Assembly: GCA_050183765.1 (NCBI GenBank)
Contig: JBFXAZ010000031.1
Span: 1-51,983 of the forward strand
Length of the DNA stretch: 51,983 bases
Direction of reading: 5' to 3'
Origin: JAFAZJ01 sp050183765
Lineage (GTDB): Bacteria; Pseudomonadota; Alphaproteobacteria; Reyranellales; Reyranellaceae
Part shown: positions 34,941 through 42,413 of the stretch, piece by piece
How positions within the stretch are numbered: position 1 is the first letter of the stretch
How the letters are laid out: each line of letters begins with the position of its first letter
Made by a program: the position numbers and the translations under genes
The notes under the pieces: generated by a model
Seen by the model: only the letters and a program-made list of their open reading frames with translations
What the model was told of the DNA's origin: nothing
Databases searched by the model: none

Positions 34941-35670
34941 GGGTTGTCCTCCCGCTCAGCAATTTGTCGACAAAGGCCGGCACGATCTCGCTCGCCGGCC
35001 CGTAGATCCCGTCGTGAAACAGGTGATGGCCGTCGGAGCGCTCCATGTTCAGCTCGATGGTATGCGCGCGCCGCAGCCGGCGCACGTGCTGCACGAAGCC
35101 GGCGGCGGGGTAGACCGCGCCCGAGGTGCCGATGGAGACGAACAGGCCGCAGGCATCGAGCGCGGCCATGATCTCGTCCATGAAGAGCGGCATCTCGCCG
35201 AACCACACGACGTGCGGGCGCGTCTGGCCGACGGCGCCGCAGGCGGTGCAGACCGTCTTCACGGACAATGCCGCGTCGGAATCGGTGATCGTCTCACAGG
35301 CCATGCAGCGCAGCTTGCCGGCCTGGCCGTGCATGTGCAGGACGTTCTTCGAGCCGGCGCCCTCGTGCAGCAGGTCGATGTTCTGGGTGACCACCAGCAC
35401 TTGCGCCGGCCACTCCTTCTCCAGCCGGGCGAGCGCGCGGTGCGCGGCATTGGGCGTGATGTTGCCGCCGGCGAACAGGACGCGGCCGGCATTGTGGAAG
35501 TCGAGCACCTTCGCCGGGTCGCGGTACCAGGCCTCGATGGTGGCGACCTCCTCGAGGTTGACCCGGCTCCACAGACCGCCCTCGTCGCGGAACGTGTCGA
35601 TGCCGGACTCCTTGGAGATGCCGGCGCCGGTCAGAATGACGATCGGGGGATGGCCGATTTCCTGCAGCAT
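34933..35670 (-). CDS. cobB: CobB-like sirtuin with altered acyl-specificity residues
   Basis: A 245-residue NAD-dependent protein deacylase of class III. GAGISKESGI (15-24), TQNIDLLH (95-102), catalytic His114 in HMHGQ, a four-cysteine zinc site (Cys122, 125, 141, 144) and GTSGAVYPAAGF are intact. In E. coli CobB the sequence FYNAR carries Tyr92 and Arg95, which bind the succinyl carboxylate; here the aligned segment is FHNAG (58-62), so Tyr becomes His and Arg becomes Gly. That predicts loss of desuccinylase/demalonylase activity. It overlaps the AidB-like gene downstream. Confidence 0.93.
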   Translation of the reverse strand: MLQEIGHPPIVILTGAGISKESGIDTFRDEGGLWSRVNLEEVATIEAWYRDPAKVLDFHNAGRVLFAGGNITPNAAHRALARLEKEWPAQVLVVTQNIDLLHEGAGSKNVLHMHGQAGKLRCMACETITDSDAALSVKTVCTACGAVGQTRPHVVWFGEMPLFMDEIMAALDACGLFVSIGTSGAVYPAAGFVQHVRRLRRAHTIELNMERSDGHHLFHDGIYGPASEIVPAFVDKLLSGRTTHA

Positions 35671-35759
35671 CGCGCTTGACTCGTGGAGGCGGGAACCATA
35701 CCCGGTCCGCGGCGGCCGGTGTACGGTACCCGCCCGCCCTGCGGAAGCCTGGAGACGAC

Positions 35760-36239
35760 ATGATCGGCGTGCTGTTCGTCTGTACCGGCAACATTTGCCG
35801 TTCGCCCACGGCCGAGGGCGTGTTCCGCACCATGGTCGAGCGCGAGGGCCTGGGCGGCGCCTTCCGCATCGACTCGGCCGGCACCTACAGCGGCCATGCC
35901 GGCGAGCCGCCCAGTGGGCCGGCGATCGCCATCGCCAGGCGGCGCGGCTACGACCTTTCCGCGCTGCGCGCGCGGCCGGTGACGATCGAGGACATCATCA
36001 CCTTCGACCATGTGCTGGGCATGGACCGCACGCATCTGGCCGCGCTGCGCCGGCTGGCGCCCAAGGGCCTGAGCGGCAAGCCGCGCCTGTTCCTGGATTT
36101 CGCGCCGCATCTGGGCCTGCGCGAAGTGGCCGACCCGTGGATGGGGGACGCCGCCGACTACGAACGTGCGATCGACGTGATCGAGGCCGGCTGCGCCGCC
36201 CTGCTCGAGCAGTTGCGCGCCACCTCGCTGACGGCGTGA
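35760..36239 (+). CDS. Low-molecular-weight protein-tyrosine-phosphatase family
   Basis: A 159-residue enzyme with the CX5R phosphate loop LFVCTGNICRSPTAEG (Cys8, Arg14), and the general-acid Asp in VADPWMGD (Asp125). Family members dephosphorylate phosphotyrosine and, in plants, ribulosamine-5-phosphate. The DP-loop tryptophan is present. Ends GTGA-overlapped with a fructosamine-kinase-family gene, so the two are translationally coupled. That pairing points to removal of phosphate from sugar-amine adducts rather than protein tyrosine. Confidence 0.93.
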   Translation: MIGVLFVCTGNICRSPTAEGVFRTMVEREGLGGAFRIDSAGTYSGHAGEPPSGPAIAIARRRGYDLSALRARPVTIEDIITFDHVLGMDRTHLAALRRLAPKGLSGKPRLFLDFAPHLGLREVADPWMGDAADYERAIDVIEAGCAALLEQLRATSLTA

Positions 36240-37084
36240 GCGAAGAGAGCCTCGCCGATCGCCTCGAGGCGGCGCTGGGCCGCCGCCCCGACCGCCTGTC
36301 CCGCATCGCCGGCGGCCATGGCGCCACGGTCTGGCGCGTCGAGATCGGCGGCGAGCGCCTGGTCGCCAAGACCGCGCCAGCGCACCTCGCCAGCGAAAGC
36401 CGCATGCTCGCCGACCTTGCCGCCGCCGGCGCGCCGGTGCCGGCGGTGCATTTCGGCGACGACCGGCTGGTGGTGATGGACCATGTCGAGAGCGACGGTG
36501 CCGGCCTCTCCGACGAAGGCGGCCGCGCGCTGGCCGAGACATTGGCGGCGCTGCACGCCAACACCGCGCATGAATATGGCCACGGCTACGACGTGATGAT
36601 CGGCGGCCTGCCGCAGATCAACGAGCGATTCGCCAGCTGGATCGACTTCTTCCGCTGGAAGCGGCTGGACGTCGCGGCCTGGCTGGCGATGCGCGGCGGC
36701 CGCCTATCGCCTGAATTGAACGAACGCCTGTGGCGCCTTGGAGAGAACCTGCGCCGATGGTTGGACGAGCCGCCGCGGCCGGCGCTGCTGCATGGCGACC
36801 TGTGGATCGGCAACGTCCTGTGCCGCGGCGGCCGCGCCGTGGCGCTGATCGACCCGGCGATCGCCTACGGCCATCCCGAGATCGAGCTGGCCTTCACGCA
36901 GCTCTTCGGCGGCTTTCCGCCCTCGTTCCTGCAGCGCTATCTCGAGATCGCCCCGCCGCCGCCCGGCTTCGACGAACGGCGCCGTGCGCTCTATCAGCTC
37001 TATCCGCTGCTGGTGCACGCCGCGCTGTTCGGCGCACCCTACGATTCGCAGGTCGAGGCCATCGTCGATCGCTTCGAGGCTTGA
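36236..37084 (+). CDS. Fructosamine/ribulosamine 3-kinase family protein
   Basis: A 282-residue member of the fructosamine kinase (FN3K) family within the aminoglycoside-phosphotransferase fold. The Brenner motif is HGDLWIGNVL (186-195, catalytic Asp188), and the metal-binding DPA is Asp206 (ALIDPAIAYG). GGHGATVWRVEIGGERLVAKT is the nucleotide loop and Lys45. Bacterial members phosphorylate C3 of ribulosamine or erythrulosamine adducts, triggering spontaneous deglycation. Starts with GTG at 36236, overlapping the phosphatase stop. Confidence 0.9.
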   Translation: MSEESLADRLEAALGRRPDRLSRIAGGHGATVWRVEIGGERLVAKTAPAHLASESRMLADLAAAGAPVPAVHFGDDRLVVMDHVESDGAGLSDEGGRALAETLAALHANTAHEYGHGYDVMIGGLPQINERFASWIDFFRWKRLDVAAWLAMRGGRLSPELNERLWRLGENLRRWLDEPPRPALLHGDLWIGNVLCRGGRAVALIDPAIAYGHPEIELAFTQLFGGFPPSFLQRYLEIAPPPPGFDERRRALYQLYPLLVHAALFGAPYDSQVEAIVDRFEA

Positions 37085-37091
37085 TCCAACG

Positions 37092-37160
37092 CTGTCATTC
37101 CGAGCGCAGCGACGAATCCCGGTCAACCGCCTGGATCCCTCGCTGCGCTCGGGATGACAG
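37092..37160. repeat. Palindromic repeat (element 4) between convergent genes
   Basis: CTGTCATTCCGAGCGCAGCG and the following ACGAATC (37092-37118) are inverted against GGATCCCTCGCTGCGCTCGG and GATGACAG (37133-37160). It is a variant of element 3. It sits between the stops of the plus-strand kinase gene (37084) and the minus-strand ThpR gene (37167), so it is a candidate bidirectional terminator. Confidence 0.8.
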
Positions 37161-37166
37161 GGGAGG

Positions 37167-37712
37167 TCAATAGCCCAGCGGGTACTCCGCCTCGACGTCG
37201 TAGTGCGAACCGTCCGCCCGCAGGGTGCTGGAGTACAGCCGGAAATGGTCGACCTCGAAGGGGCCGGCGCGATACAGGCTGTGCGAGGCGACGAACTGCG
37301 CCAGGTGATGGCCGATCTCGGCGCGGCGATTGAAGCGCGCCAGCGTCACATGCGGCCGGAACTTGCGGCGGTCCAGCGTCACGCCCTCGCCACGCAACAC
37401 GGTACTGACCCTTTCCTGAAGCCGGGTCAGGCGTTCCTGCCGGACCACGGCGGCATAGAGCGCCTTGGGCTGGCGGCCGTCGACGAAGTGATCGACACCG
37501 GCCAGCTCGAGATCGAGCACCGGCCCGTCGACCGTCGCCAGCGCCGCGTCGACGTCCCGGGCCATGCCGCCATCGACCTCGCCGATGAAGGCGAGCGTGA
37601 TGTGGAAGTTCTCCTCCGGGATCCAGTTGGCGTCGGGCACGCCGCCCTGCAGCGCGCTCAGCGACGACGCGACATCGTCGGGAATCGGCAGGGCGACGAA
37701 CAGGCGGGGCAT
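37167..37712 (-). CDS. thpR: RNA 2',3'-cyclic phosphodiesterase (ThpR)
   Basis: A 181-residue 2H phosphoesterase with both catalytic tetrapeptides, HITL (His37) and HVTL (His121). MPRLFVALPIP at the N-terminus and FEVDHFRLYSSTL at the C-terminus are family blocks. It opens or ligates 2',3'-cyclic phosphates at tRNA ends or small RNAs. Starts 10 bases after the desuccinylase-family stop and is probably the last gene of that minus-strand unit. Confidence 0.94.
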   Translation of the reverse strand: MPRLFVALPIPDDVASSLSALQGGVPDANWIPEENFHITLAFIGEVDGGMARDVDAALATVDGPVLDLELAGVDHFVDGRQPKALYAAVVRQERLTRLQERVSTVLRGEGVTLDRRKFRPHVTLARFNRRAEIGHHLAQFVASHSLYRAGPFEVDHFRLYSSTLRADGSHYDVEAEYPLGY

Positions 37713-37722
37713 GGGCCGCGCC

Positions 37723-38685
37723 CTACCCCACGATGCGGCCCAGCCGCACGATGGTCACGCCCGGCCGCACCCGGTGATTGGCGGGCATCACCAGCACGCA
37801 ATCGTCGTAGGGCGTGTGCACCGGCTCACCGTCGTCGTGGCCCAGGAGCGTGCCGGCCTTGGGAATGACCTCCTGCCCGGCCATGCGGCGCACGAAGCGG
37901 AAGTCGCCGCCCCTCGTGGCCACGGCCTGCGTCACCTGCACGATGCGCTGCGTCGGTGGATCGGGCTGGCGCCAGTCCCGCGGCAGGTCATCGGCCTCGA
38001 CCACGCCGCTCAGCGCGAGGAAGCGCGCGGTGACGTCCTTGGCCACGACCACCGAGGAGGCGCGCCAGTGCTGGCCGGCCTCGATCAGCAGCGCGTTCTT
38101 CGGGCTGTCGGGATCGCCGAAGCCGCCATAGTCGCGCATGCGCCGGCCGGCGGCGTGCCCGCGATCGCGCACCACGTCCAGCGGCGCGCCGACCTGCCGG
38201 GCCAGCTCGACACCCTTGTCGAGCGGTCCGCAGAGCATCAGCGGCACGCAATCGTCGTGCATGGAATGCAGGTCGAGCAACAGATCGGCACGCTGGACGT
38301 AGGGCAGCAGCGCGCGCGCCCGGACCATCTCCCGGGTTTCCTTCTCCCCGGGCGGATCGTCGATGCGGCCCCAGACGCGATTGAAGTCCTCGTCGAGCAT
38401 GCGCGACTTGAACGGCTCCTCGGCCCTGAAGGTCTGGTAGGCCGCCACGTTGGCGAAGCTCAGCACCAGGCTGCCGCGCCGCGGCTTCAGCCCCGACGCC
38501 AGGAGCATGTCGACGACGATGGCGCCGGAGACTTCGTTGCCATGGGTGAGCGCGTTGACCATCACCACAGGCCCCGGCATGCCGCTGTCCAGCACATGCA
38601 CATAGTCCGTCCCGCTGGCCGACCGGCGCCAGCGCGAGATGTCGGGGAAATCGAACTCGATCGGGTGATGCTCTTCTTCGGCCAT
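37723..38685 (-). CDS. Succinylglutamate desuccinylase/aspartoacylase family protein
   Basis: A 320-residue zinc carboxypeptidase-like deacylase. Zinc ligands are His and Glu in NALTHGNEVSGA and His in LLDLHSMHD; the catalytic Glu is in LLIEAGQHW. FNRVWGRIDDPPGE and a C-terminal beta domain (VHTPYDDCVLVMPANHRVRPG) are typical of the AstE/aspartoacylase group. The substrate is not determinable. It lies between the NAD-kinase-like gene and thpR on the minus strand. Confidence 0.88.
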   Translation of the reverse strand: MAEEEHHPIEFDFPDISRWRRSASGTDYVHVLDSGMPGPVVMVNALTHGNEVSGAIVVDMLLASGLKPRRGSLVLSFANVAAYQTFRAEEPFKSRMLDEDFNRVWGRIDDPPGEKETREMVRARALLPYVQRADLLLDLHSMHDDCVPLMLCGPLDKGVELARQVGAPLDVVRDRGHAAGRRMRDYGGFGDPDSPKNALLIEAGQHWRASSVVVAKDVTARFLALSGVVEADDLPRDWRQPDPPTQRIVQVTQAVATRGGDFRFVRRMAGQEVIPKAGTLLGHDDGEPVHTPYDDCVLVMPANHRVRPGVTIVRLGRIVG

Positions 38686-38722
38686 GACAAACTCCGCTCG
38701 TGCCGATATAGCCGGCCGCCGC

Positions 38723-39661
38723 TCAGACCACCAGCAAGCCGCGCCGCTCGGCGACGCCGATCATGGCGACGGCGCCGCTGTTGAAGGCGATGGAGTCGGC
38801 CTCGATGCCGTCGCTGAAGATCACGCCGTTCTCGGGCATCAGCGAGGCGATGCGCAAGGGATGCTGCCCGTCGACCACGCCATAGACCAGCTCCGTGCCC
38901 GTCCATTTGCTCGGATAGGGCTCGCGCACGCAGAAGCGCAGCTCCGGCGTGTTCCAGTCGAAGCGTCCGTCGCCCGGCAGGGTCGGCCGGCTGCCCGACA
39001 GGCCCGCACTCATGCCCGCCCAGCCGGCATAGAGGCTGCGCAGCCAGCCGGTCGATCCAAGGCCGGTCGATACGATGATGCCGCTAGAGGATTGCCGCTC
39101 TTCGCGGCCGCCGACGGAGATGGTGTAGCGCGCCGAGACGTGGCTGCGCGGGCCGATGAAGAGGTCGTTGACCGCATGCAGCTCCTGGCCGTCGTTCAGC
39201 CTGGCGCGCGCCATCACGACCTCGCGCAGCCCGCGCGTGCCCGCCACGTGCTCGCGCACCACCTTGCCGACATCCTTCGGCGCGAACGGCAGCAGCACGC
39301 CGTCCCAGCGCGCCGGATCGGGGTTGACGCCGACGATCGCCTGGCCGTCGAGGTACTTCAGCGTGTTGGCCACCAGCCCGTCCTGGCCGAGCACGATCAC
39401 CACGTCGTCCGGGCCGAACAGGTAGCTCGGCACATGCGCGCGCTTCAGGCGGTTGACGCGACCGATCTGGTCCAGCGCGCGCTCGGTCTGCGCCAGCGCC
39501 GCCTCATAGTGCGTGTGCTCGGCGACGTAGTCGGCGAAATCGCCGCCCAGGCTCTCGACGTAGAACCGCGCCTGCTCGCGCGTGTTGAAGCGCGCCAGCA
39601 GCTCGTCCAGCCGCGTCGGCCGCACGACGATGACCAGCCGCCGCTCGGTCAGCCGCGCCAT
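38723..39661 (-). CDS. NAD-kinase-like protein, SPFH partner
   Basis: A 312-residue protein with an NAD-kinase layout: VIVLGQDGLVANTLKYL in place of the invariant GGDG motif (the second Gly is Gln), GVNPDPARWDGVLLPF for the GIN-x-GxLGFL segment, AVNDLFIGPRSH for the NE-box, and SSGIIVSTGLGSTGWL for the DGLIVSTPTGSTAY box. With these intact the fold is likely preserved, while activity on NAD is uncertain because of the Gly-to-Gln change. It starts 8 bases after the SPFH gene, on the same strand. Family members in this pair are of unknown role. Confidence 0.82.
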   Translation of the reverse strand: MARLTERRLVIVVRPTRLDELLARFNTREQARFYVESLGGDFADYVAEHTHYEAALAQTERALDQIGRVNRLKRAHVPSYLFGPDDVVIVLGQDGLVANTLKYLDGQAIVGVNPDPARWDGVLLPFAPKDVGKVVREHVAGTRGLREVVMARARLNDGQELHAVNDLFIGPRSHVSARYTISVGGREERQSSSGIIVSTGLGSTGWLRSLYAGWAGMSAGLSGSRPTLPGDGRFDWNTPELRFCVREPYPSKWTGTELVYGVVDGQHPLRIASLMPENGVIFSDGIEADSIAFNSGAVAMIGVAERRGLLVV

Positions 39662-39669
39662 GGCCGGGT

Positions 39670-40689
39670 TCAGCCCTTCCTGTCGCGCTTCATCAGCTCG
39701 CGCAGCAGCTCGGGCGACATGTTGAGCTCGCCGATACGGCCGGCGTTCTCGGCCAGCGAGCGGAACGCCAGCGCGACGAGCTGGTCGGGCTGCATCCCGG
39801 TGGTCGCCAGCGCCTGAATCACGGCAGGCTCGACGCCGGCGAAGGCCTTCATCGCCGCAGCCACGCCATAGGCCTTGGCATCGGCCTGGGCGCGCGCGTT
39901 CTCGGCCGCCAGCGCGACGAGCGCGCGGTTGCGCTCCTCCAGCGTGATCCTGCCTTCCATCGCCTCGGCTTCCATCTCCTGCTGCTTGGCGCGCACCGAG
40001 CGCTCGGCGTCCATCTGCGCCTCGCGGACCTGGCGGCGCTTGTTCTCGACGGCGATCTCGGTGTTGAGCTCGTTCTCCTTGATCTTGCGCTCCTGCTCGA
40101 CGGCGGCGTTGCGCCTGGCATAGGTCGCGTCGTCGGCCCGGCGCAGCAGCGCCTCGCGAGCCTCGGCCTCCAGCGCGCGCGCCGTCTCCGGCTTGGGCTT
40201 CACCGCCAGCACCGACAACCCCAGCACCGTCAGGCCGAGCGCCGCGGTGACGGCGCTCGCCGCCAGGGCTTCCGCCACGCCCTGCCCCAGCCGATCGCCG
40301 GCCGACAGCGCCTCGTCCAGGCGCAGCGCCTGGATGCGCGAGCGCATCAGCACCTGGACCTGATCGAGCACGCGCTGGGCCAGCTTGCGCGGGTCCTCCG
40401 AGGCATACTGGCCGCGCGCGTCGAGGCTGTAGTTCATCATCTGCGCCAGGCGCCTGGGGTCGCCGACGCGGTAGGAGACCTGGCCCTGCACCGTGATGGT
40501 CTGGAAGTCGGCCGTGGTCTCCTCGACCATGAAGGGATCGTCCGCGCTGGCCGTCGGCACCAGCACGATCGCGCTGCTCGGCGCATAGTAGAAGAACGAC
40601 AGGCCCAGCCCGTCGCGCACCACCTTGCCGTCGCGCATCTGCAGGACGTGCTGGGTCGGATCGCTCTTGAGATACCGGATTCCGAACAT
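39670..40689 (-). CDS. SPFH/Band-7 domain protein
   Basis: A 339-residue protein with an N-terminal SPFH domain (about 1-170: GIRYLKSDPTQHVLQMRDGK, then FFYYAPSSAIVLVPTASADD and VQGQVSYRVGDPRRLAQMM) and a long charged coiled-coil (about 200-290, LEAEAREALLRR to RITLEERNRALVALAAENARAQ with many Glu/Arg heptads) and a C-terminal Phe/Leu-rich tail. Members scaffold membrane microdomains or proteases. It has no clear transmembrane segment, so its membrane contact may be peripheral. Paired with the NAD-kinase-like gene. Confidence 0.87.
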   Translation of the reverse strand: MFGIRYLKSDPTQHVLQMRDGKVVRDGLGLSFFYYAPSSAIVLVPTASADDPFMVEETTADFQTITVQGQVSYRVGDPRRLAQMMNYSLDARGQYASEDPRKLAQRVLDQVQVLMRSRIQALRLDEALSAGDRLGQGVAEALAASAVTAALGLTVLGLSVLAVKPKPETARALEAEAREALLRRADDATYARRNAAVEQERKIKENELNTEIAVENKRRQVREAQMDAERSVRAKQQEMEAEAMEGRITLEERNRALVALAAENARAQADAKAYGVAAAMKAFAGVEPAVIQALATTGMQPDQLVALAFRSLAENAGRIGELNMSPELLRELMKRDRKG

Positions 40690-40769
40690 CGACTCCCCCG
40701 AAGCGGCGATTGGCAGGCGCCGCCACTCTGCTATAACCCCGCTCGCCGACGCCTTCCACGGTGCGGTGC

Positions 40770-40789
40770 GGAACGCTCCCGGGCGTTCC
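40770..40789 (+). promoter_or_regulatory. Hairpin in the trpS leader
   Basis: GGAACGC (40770-40776) and GCGTTCC (40783-40789) form a perfect 7-base stem around TCCCGG, 28 bases before the trpS start. The 128-base gap between SPFH and trpS starts holds the divergent promoters. It could be a leader structure or an operator; no T-box features are visible. Confidence 0.4.
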
Positions 40790-40817
40790 ACCCTCAGATA
40801 TACGGGAGTCCACATCC

Positions 40818-41885
40818 ATGCCTGACGCCGTGCCGGCGAACACCGCCAATCCGCATCTCGCGCCCTACACCGCGCGCGGCTTGGCCGGCCGCATCTTTTC
40901 GGGCGTGCAGCCCACCGGCAACCTGCACCTCGGCAACTATCTCGGCGCGATCCGCAACTTCGTGCGCTTCCAGTCGAGCTACGAGTGCATCTTCTGCGTC
41001 GTCGACCTGCACGCCATCACGGTGTGGCAGGACCCCAGGGAGCTGACCAGGCAGACGCGCGAGATCGCCTCGGCCTTCCTCGCCGCCGGCATCGACGCGA
41101 AGAACCACGTCATCTTCAACCAGTCCCTGGTGCCGGCGCACGCCCAGCTCGCCTGGGTGTTCAACTGCGTGGCGCGCATGGGCTGGATGAACCGCATGAC
41201 GCAGTTCAAGGAGAAGGCCGGCAAGGACCGCGAGAACGTCTCGCTGGGCCTGTTCGCCTATCCCTCGCTGATGGCCGCCGACATCCTGCTCTACAAGGCC
41301 ACGCACGTGCCGGTGGGCGAGGACCAGAAGCAGCACCTCGAGCTCACGCGCGACATCGCCATCAAGTTCAACAACGATTTCGGCGTGCCGGATTTCTTCC
41401 CGGTCACCGAGCCCCTGATCCAGGGCCCGGCGACGCGCGTGATGAGCCTGCGCGACGGCACCAAGAAGATGAGCAAGTCCGACCCGTCGGACTATTCGCG
41501 CATCAGCCTCACGGACGACGCCGACACCATCGCGCAGAAGATCCGCAAGGCGAAGACCGACCCGCTTCCGATGCCGGAGACCGAGGCCGACGCCGAGAAG
41601 CGGCCGGAGGCCGACAACCTGCTGGGCATCTACGCCGCCCTGGCCGACGCCGAGAAGGCCGACATCGTCACCAGCTTCGCCGGCCAGCAGTTCAGCGCCT
41701 TCAAGAACGCGCTGACCGAGCTGGCGGTCGCCAAGCTGGGCCCGATCGGCGCCGAGATGCAGCGGCTGATGAAGGATCCCGGTCACGTCGATTCGGTGCT
41801 GCGCGAGGGTGGCGAGCGCTGCCGCGCCATCGCCGAGCCGATCCTGGCCGAGGTCTACCGCACGGTGGGCTTCCTCAAGCCTTAG
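40818..41885 (+). CDS. trpS: Tryptophanyl-tRNA synthetase
   Basis: A 355-residue class Ic aminoacyl-tRNA synthetase. The HIGH-type motif is TGNLHLGNYLG and the KMSKS loop is KKMSKSDPSD, both intact. FSGVQPTG, FAYPSLMAADILLY, VGEDQKQHLELTRDIA are family blocks. It charges tRNA-Trp in the cytoplasm and is essential. A GGGAG ribosome site lies 9 bases before ATG. Length is normal for bacterial TrpRS. Confidence 0.98.
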   Translation: MPDAVPANTANPHLAPYTARGLAGRIFSGVQPTGNLHLGNYLGAIRNFVRFQSSYECIFCVVDLHAITVWQDPRELTRQTREIASAFLAAGIDAKNHVIFNQSLVPAHAQLAWVFNCVARMGWMNRMTQFKEKAGKDRENVSLGLFAYPSLMAADILLYKATHVPVGEDQKQHLELTRDIAIKFNNDFGVPDFFPVTEPLIQGPATRVMSLRDGTKKMSKSDPSDYSRISLTDDADTIAQKIRKAKTDPLPMPETEADAEKRPEADNLLGIYAALADAEKADIVTSFAGQQFSAFKNALTELAVAKLGPIGAEMQRLMKDPGHVDSVLREGGERCRAIAEPILAEVYRTVGFLKP

Positions 41886-41896
41886 GACCGAAAAAA

Positions 41897-41930
41897 TCCG
41901 GCGCCCCGTGTCACAGACCGGGGTGCCGGA
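41897..41930. repeat. 12-base inverted repeat that cradles the ECF41-like -35 element
   Basis: TCCGGCGCCCCG (41897-41908) pairs with CGGGGTGCCGGA (41919-41930) with one mismatch. The loop TGTCACAGAC (41909-41918) contains the putative -35 element. AAAAAA (41891-41896) precedes it on the plus strand, which would read as a T-run after the stem on the minus strand. It follows the trpS stop, so it may also end trpS transcription, but there is no T-run on the plus side. Confidence 0.7.
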
Positions 41931-41935
41931 TCGTC
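41909..41935 (+). promoter_or_regulatory. ECF41-type promoter upstream of the AhpD-like gene
   Basis: TGTCACA (41909-41915) as -35 and CGTC (41932-41935) as -10, separated by 16 bases. This matches the promoter reported for ECF41 sigma factors (TGTCACA...CGTC, as I recall it). It is 46 bases upstream of the AhpD-like start at 41981, in front of the two-gene unit that ends with an ECF41 sigma factor, so autoregulation is likely. Confidence 0.78.
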
Positions 41936-41980
41936 ATCCCTCCGAACGGCCGGCAATCGCGCCGGTCCATGGAGGACATG

Positions 41981-42412
41981 ATGATCAATACCAAGGCTGT
42001 CGCGTACGAAAACCACCTCGGCGACGTGTTCAAGGCGATGCAGGGCGTGCATCAGGTCGTCGGCACGCATGCCTTCGAGGCGAAGATCCGCCACCTGGTG
42101 CATCTGCGCGCCTCGCAGATCAACGGCTGCGCCTTCTGCGTCAAGATGCACCTGCGCGAGGCGCGCGAGGATGGCGAGAGCAACGACCGGCTCGACCGCG
42201 TCGTGATCTGGCGCCATGTGCGCGATTTCACCCCGCGCGAGCGCGCCGCCCTGGCCTGGACGGAGGCGCTGACCACCATCGACCAGCGCACCGATCTGGG
42301 CCCGCTCAGGGCCGAGCTGCGCCAGCACTTCTCCGAGGACGAGATCGGCGTGCTGACCACCGATGTCGGCCTGATCAATTTCTGGAACCGCATCCAGGTA
42401 TCGAACCACTGA
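41981..42412 (+). CDS. AhpD/carboxymuconolactone-decarboxylase-like protein
   Basis: A 143-residue protein of the CMD/AhpD fold. The redox motif is NGCAFCVKMHLREA with Cys50-x-x-Cys53 and His57, as in AhpD-type peroxidase/thiol enzymes. Family proteins are the usual neighbours of ECF41 sigma factors and are thought to be their regulated targets. The GGAGG at 41971-41975 fits ATG at 41981 rather than the alternatives at 41969 or 41978. Its stop is one base before the sigma factor ATG. Confidence 0.88.
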   Translation: MINTKAVAYENHLGDVFKAMQGVHQVVGTHAFEAKIRHLVHLRASQINGCAFCVKMHLREAREDGESNDRLDRVVIWRHVRDFTPRERAALAWTEALTTIDQRTDLGPLRAELRQHFSEDEIGVLTTDVGLINFWNRIQVSNH

Positions 42413-42413
42413 C

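Noticed and set aside
40690..40817. T-box or trp-type attenuator before trpS
   Set aside because: No specifier-like structures, T-box sequence or Trp-rich leader peptide visible.
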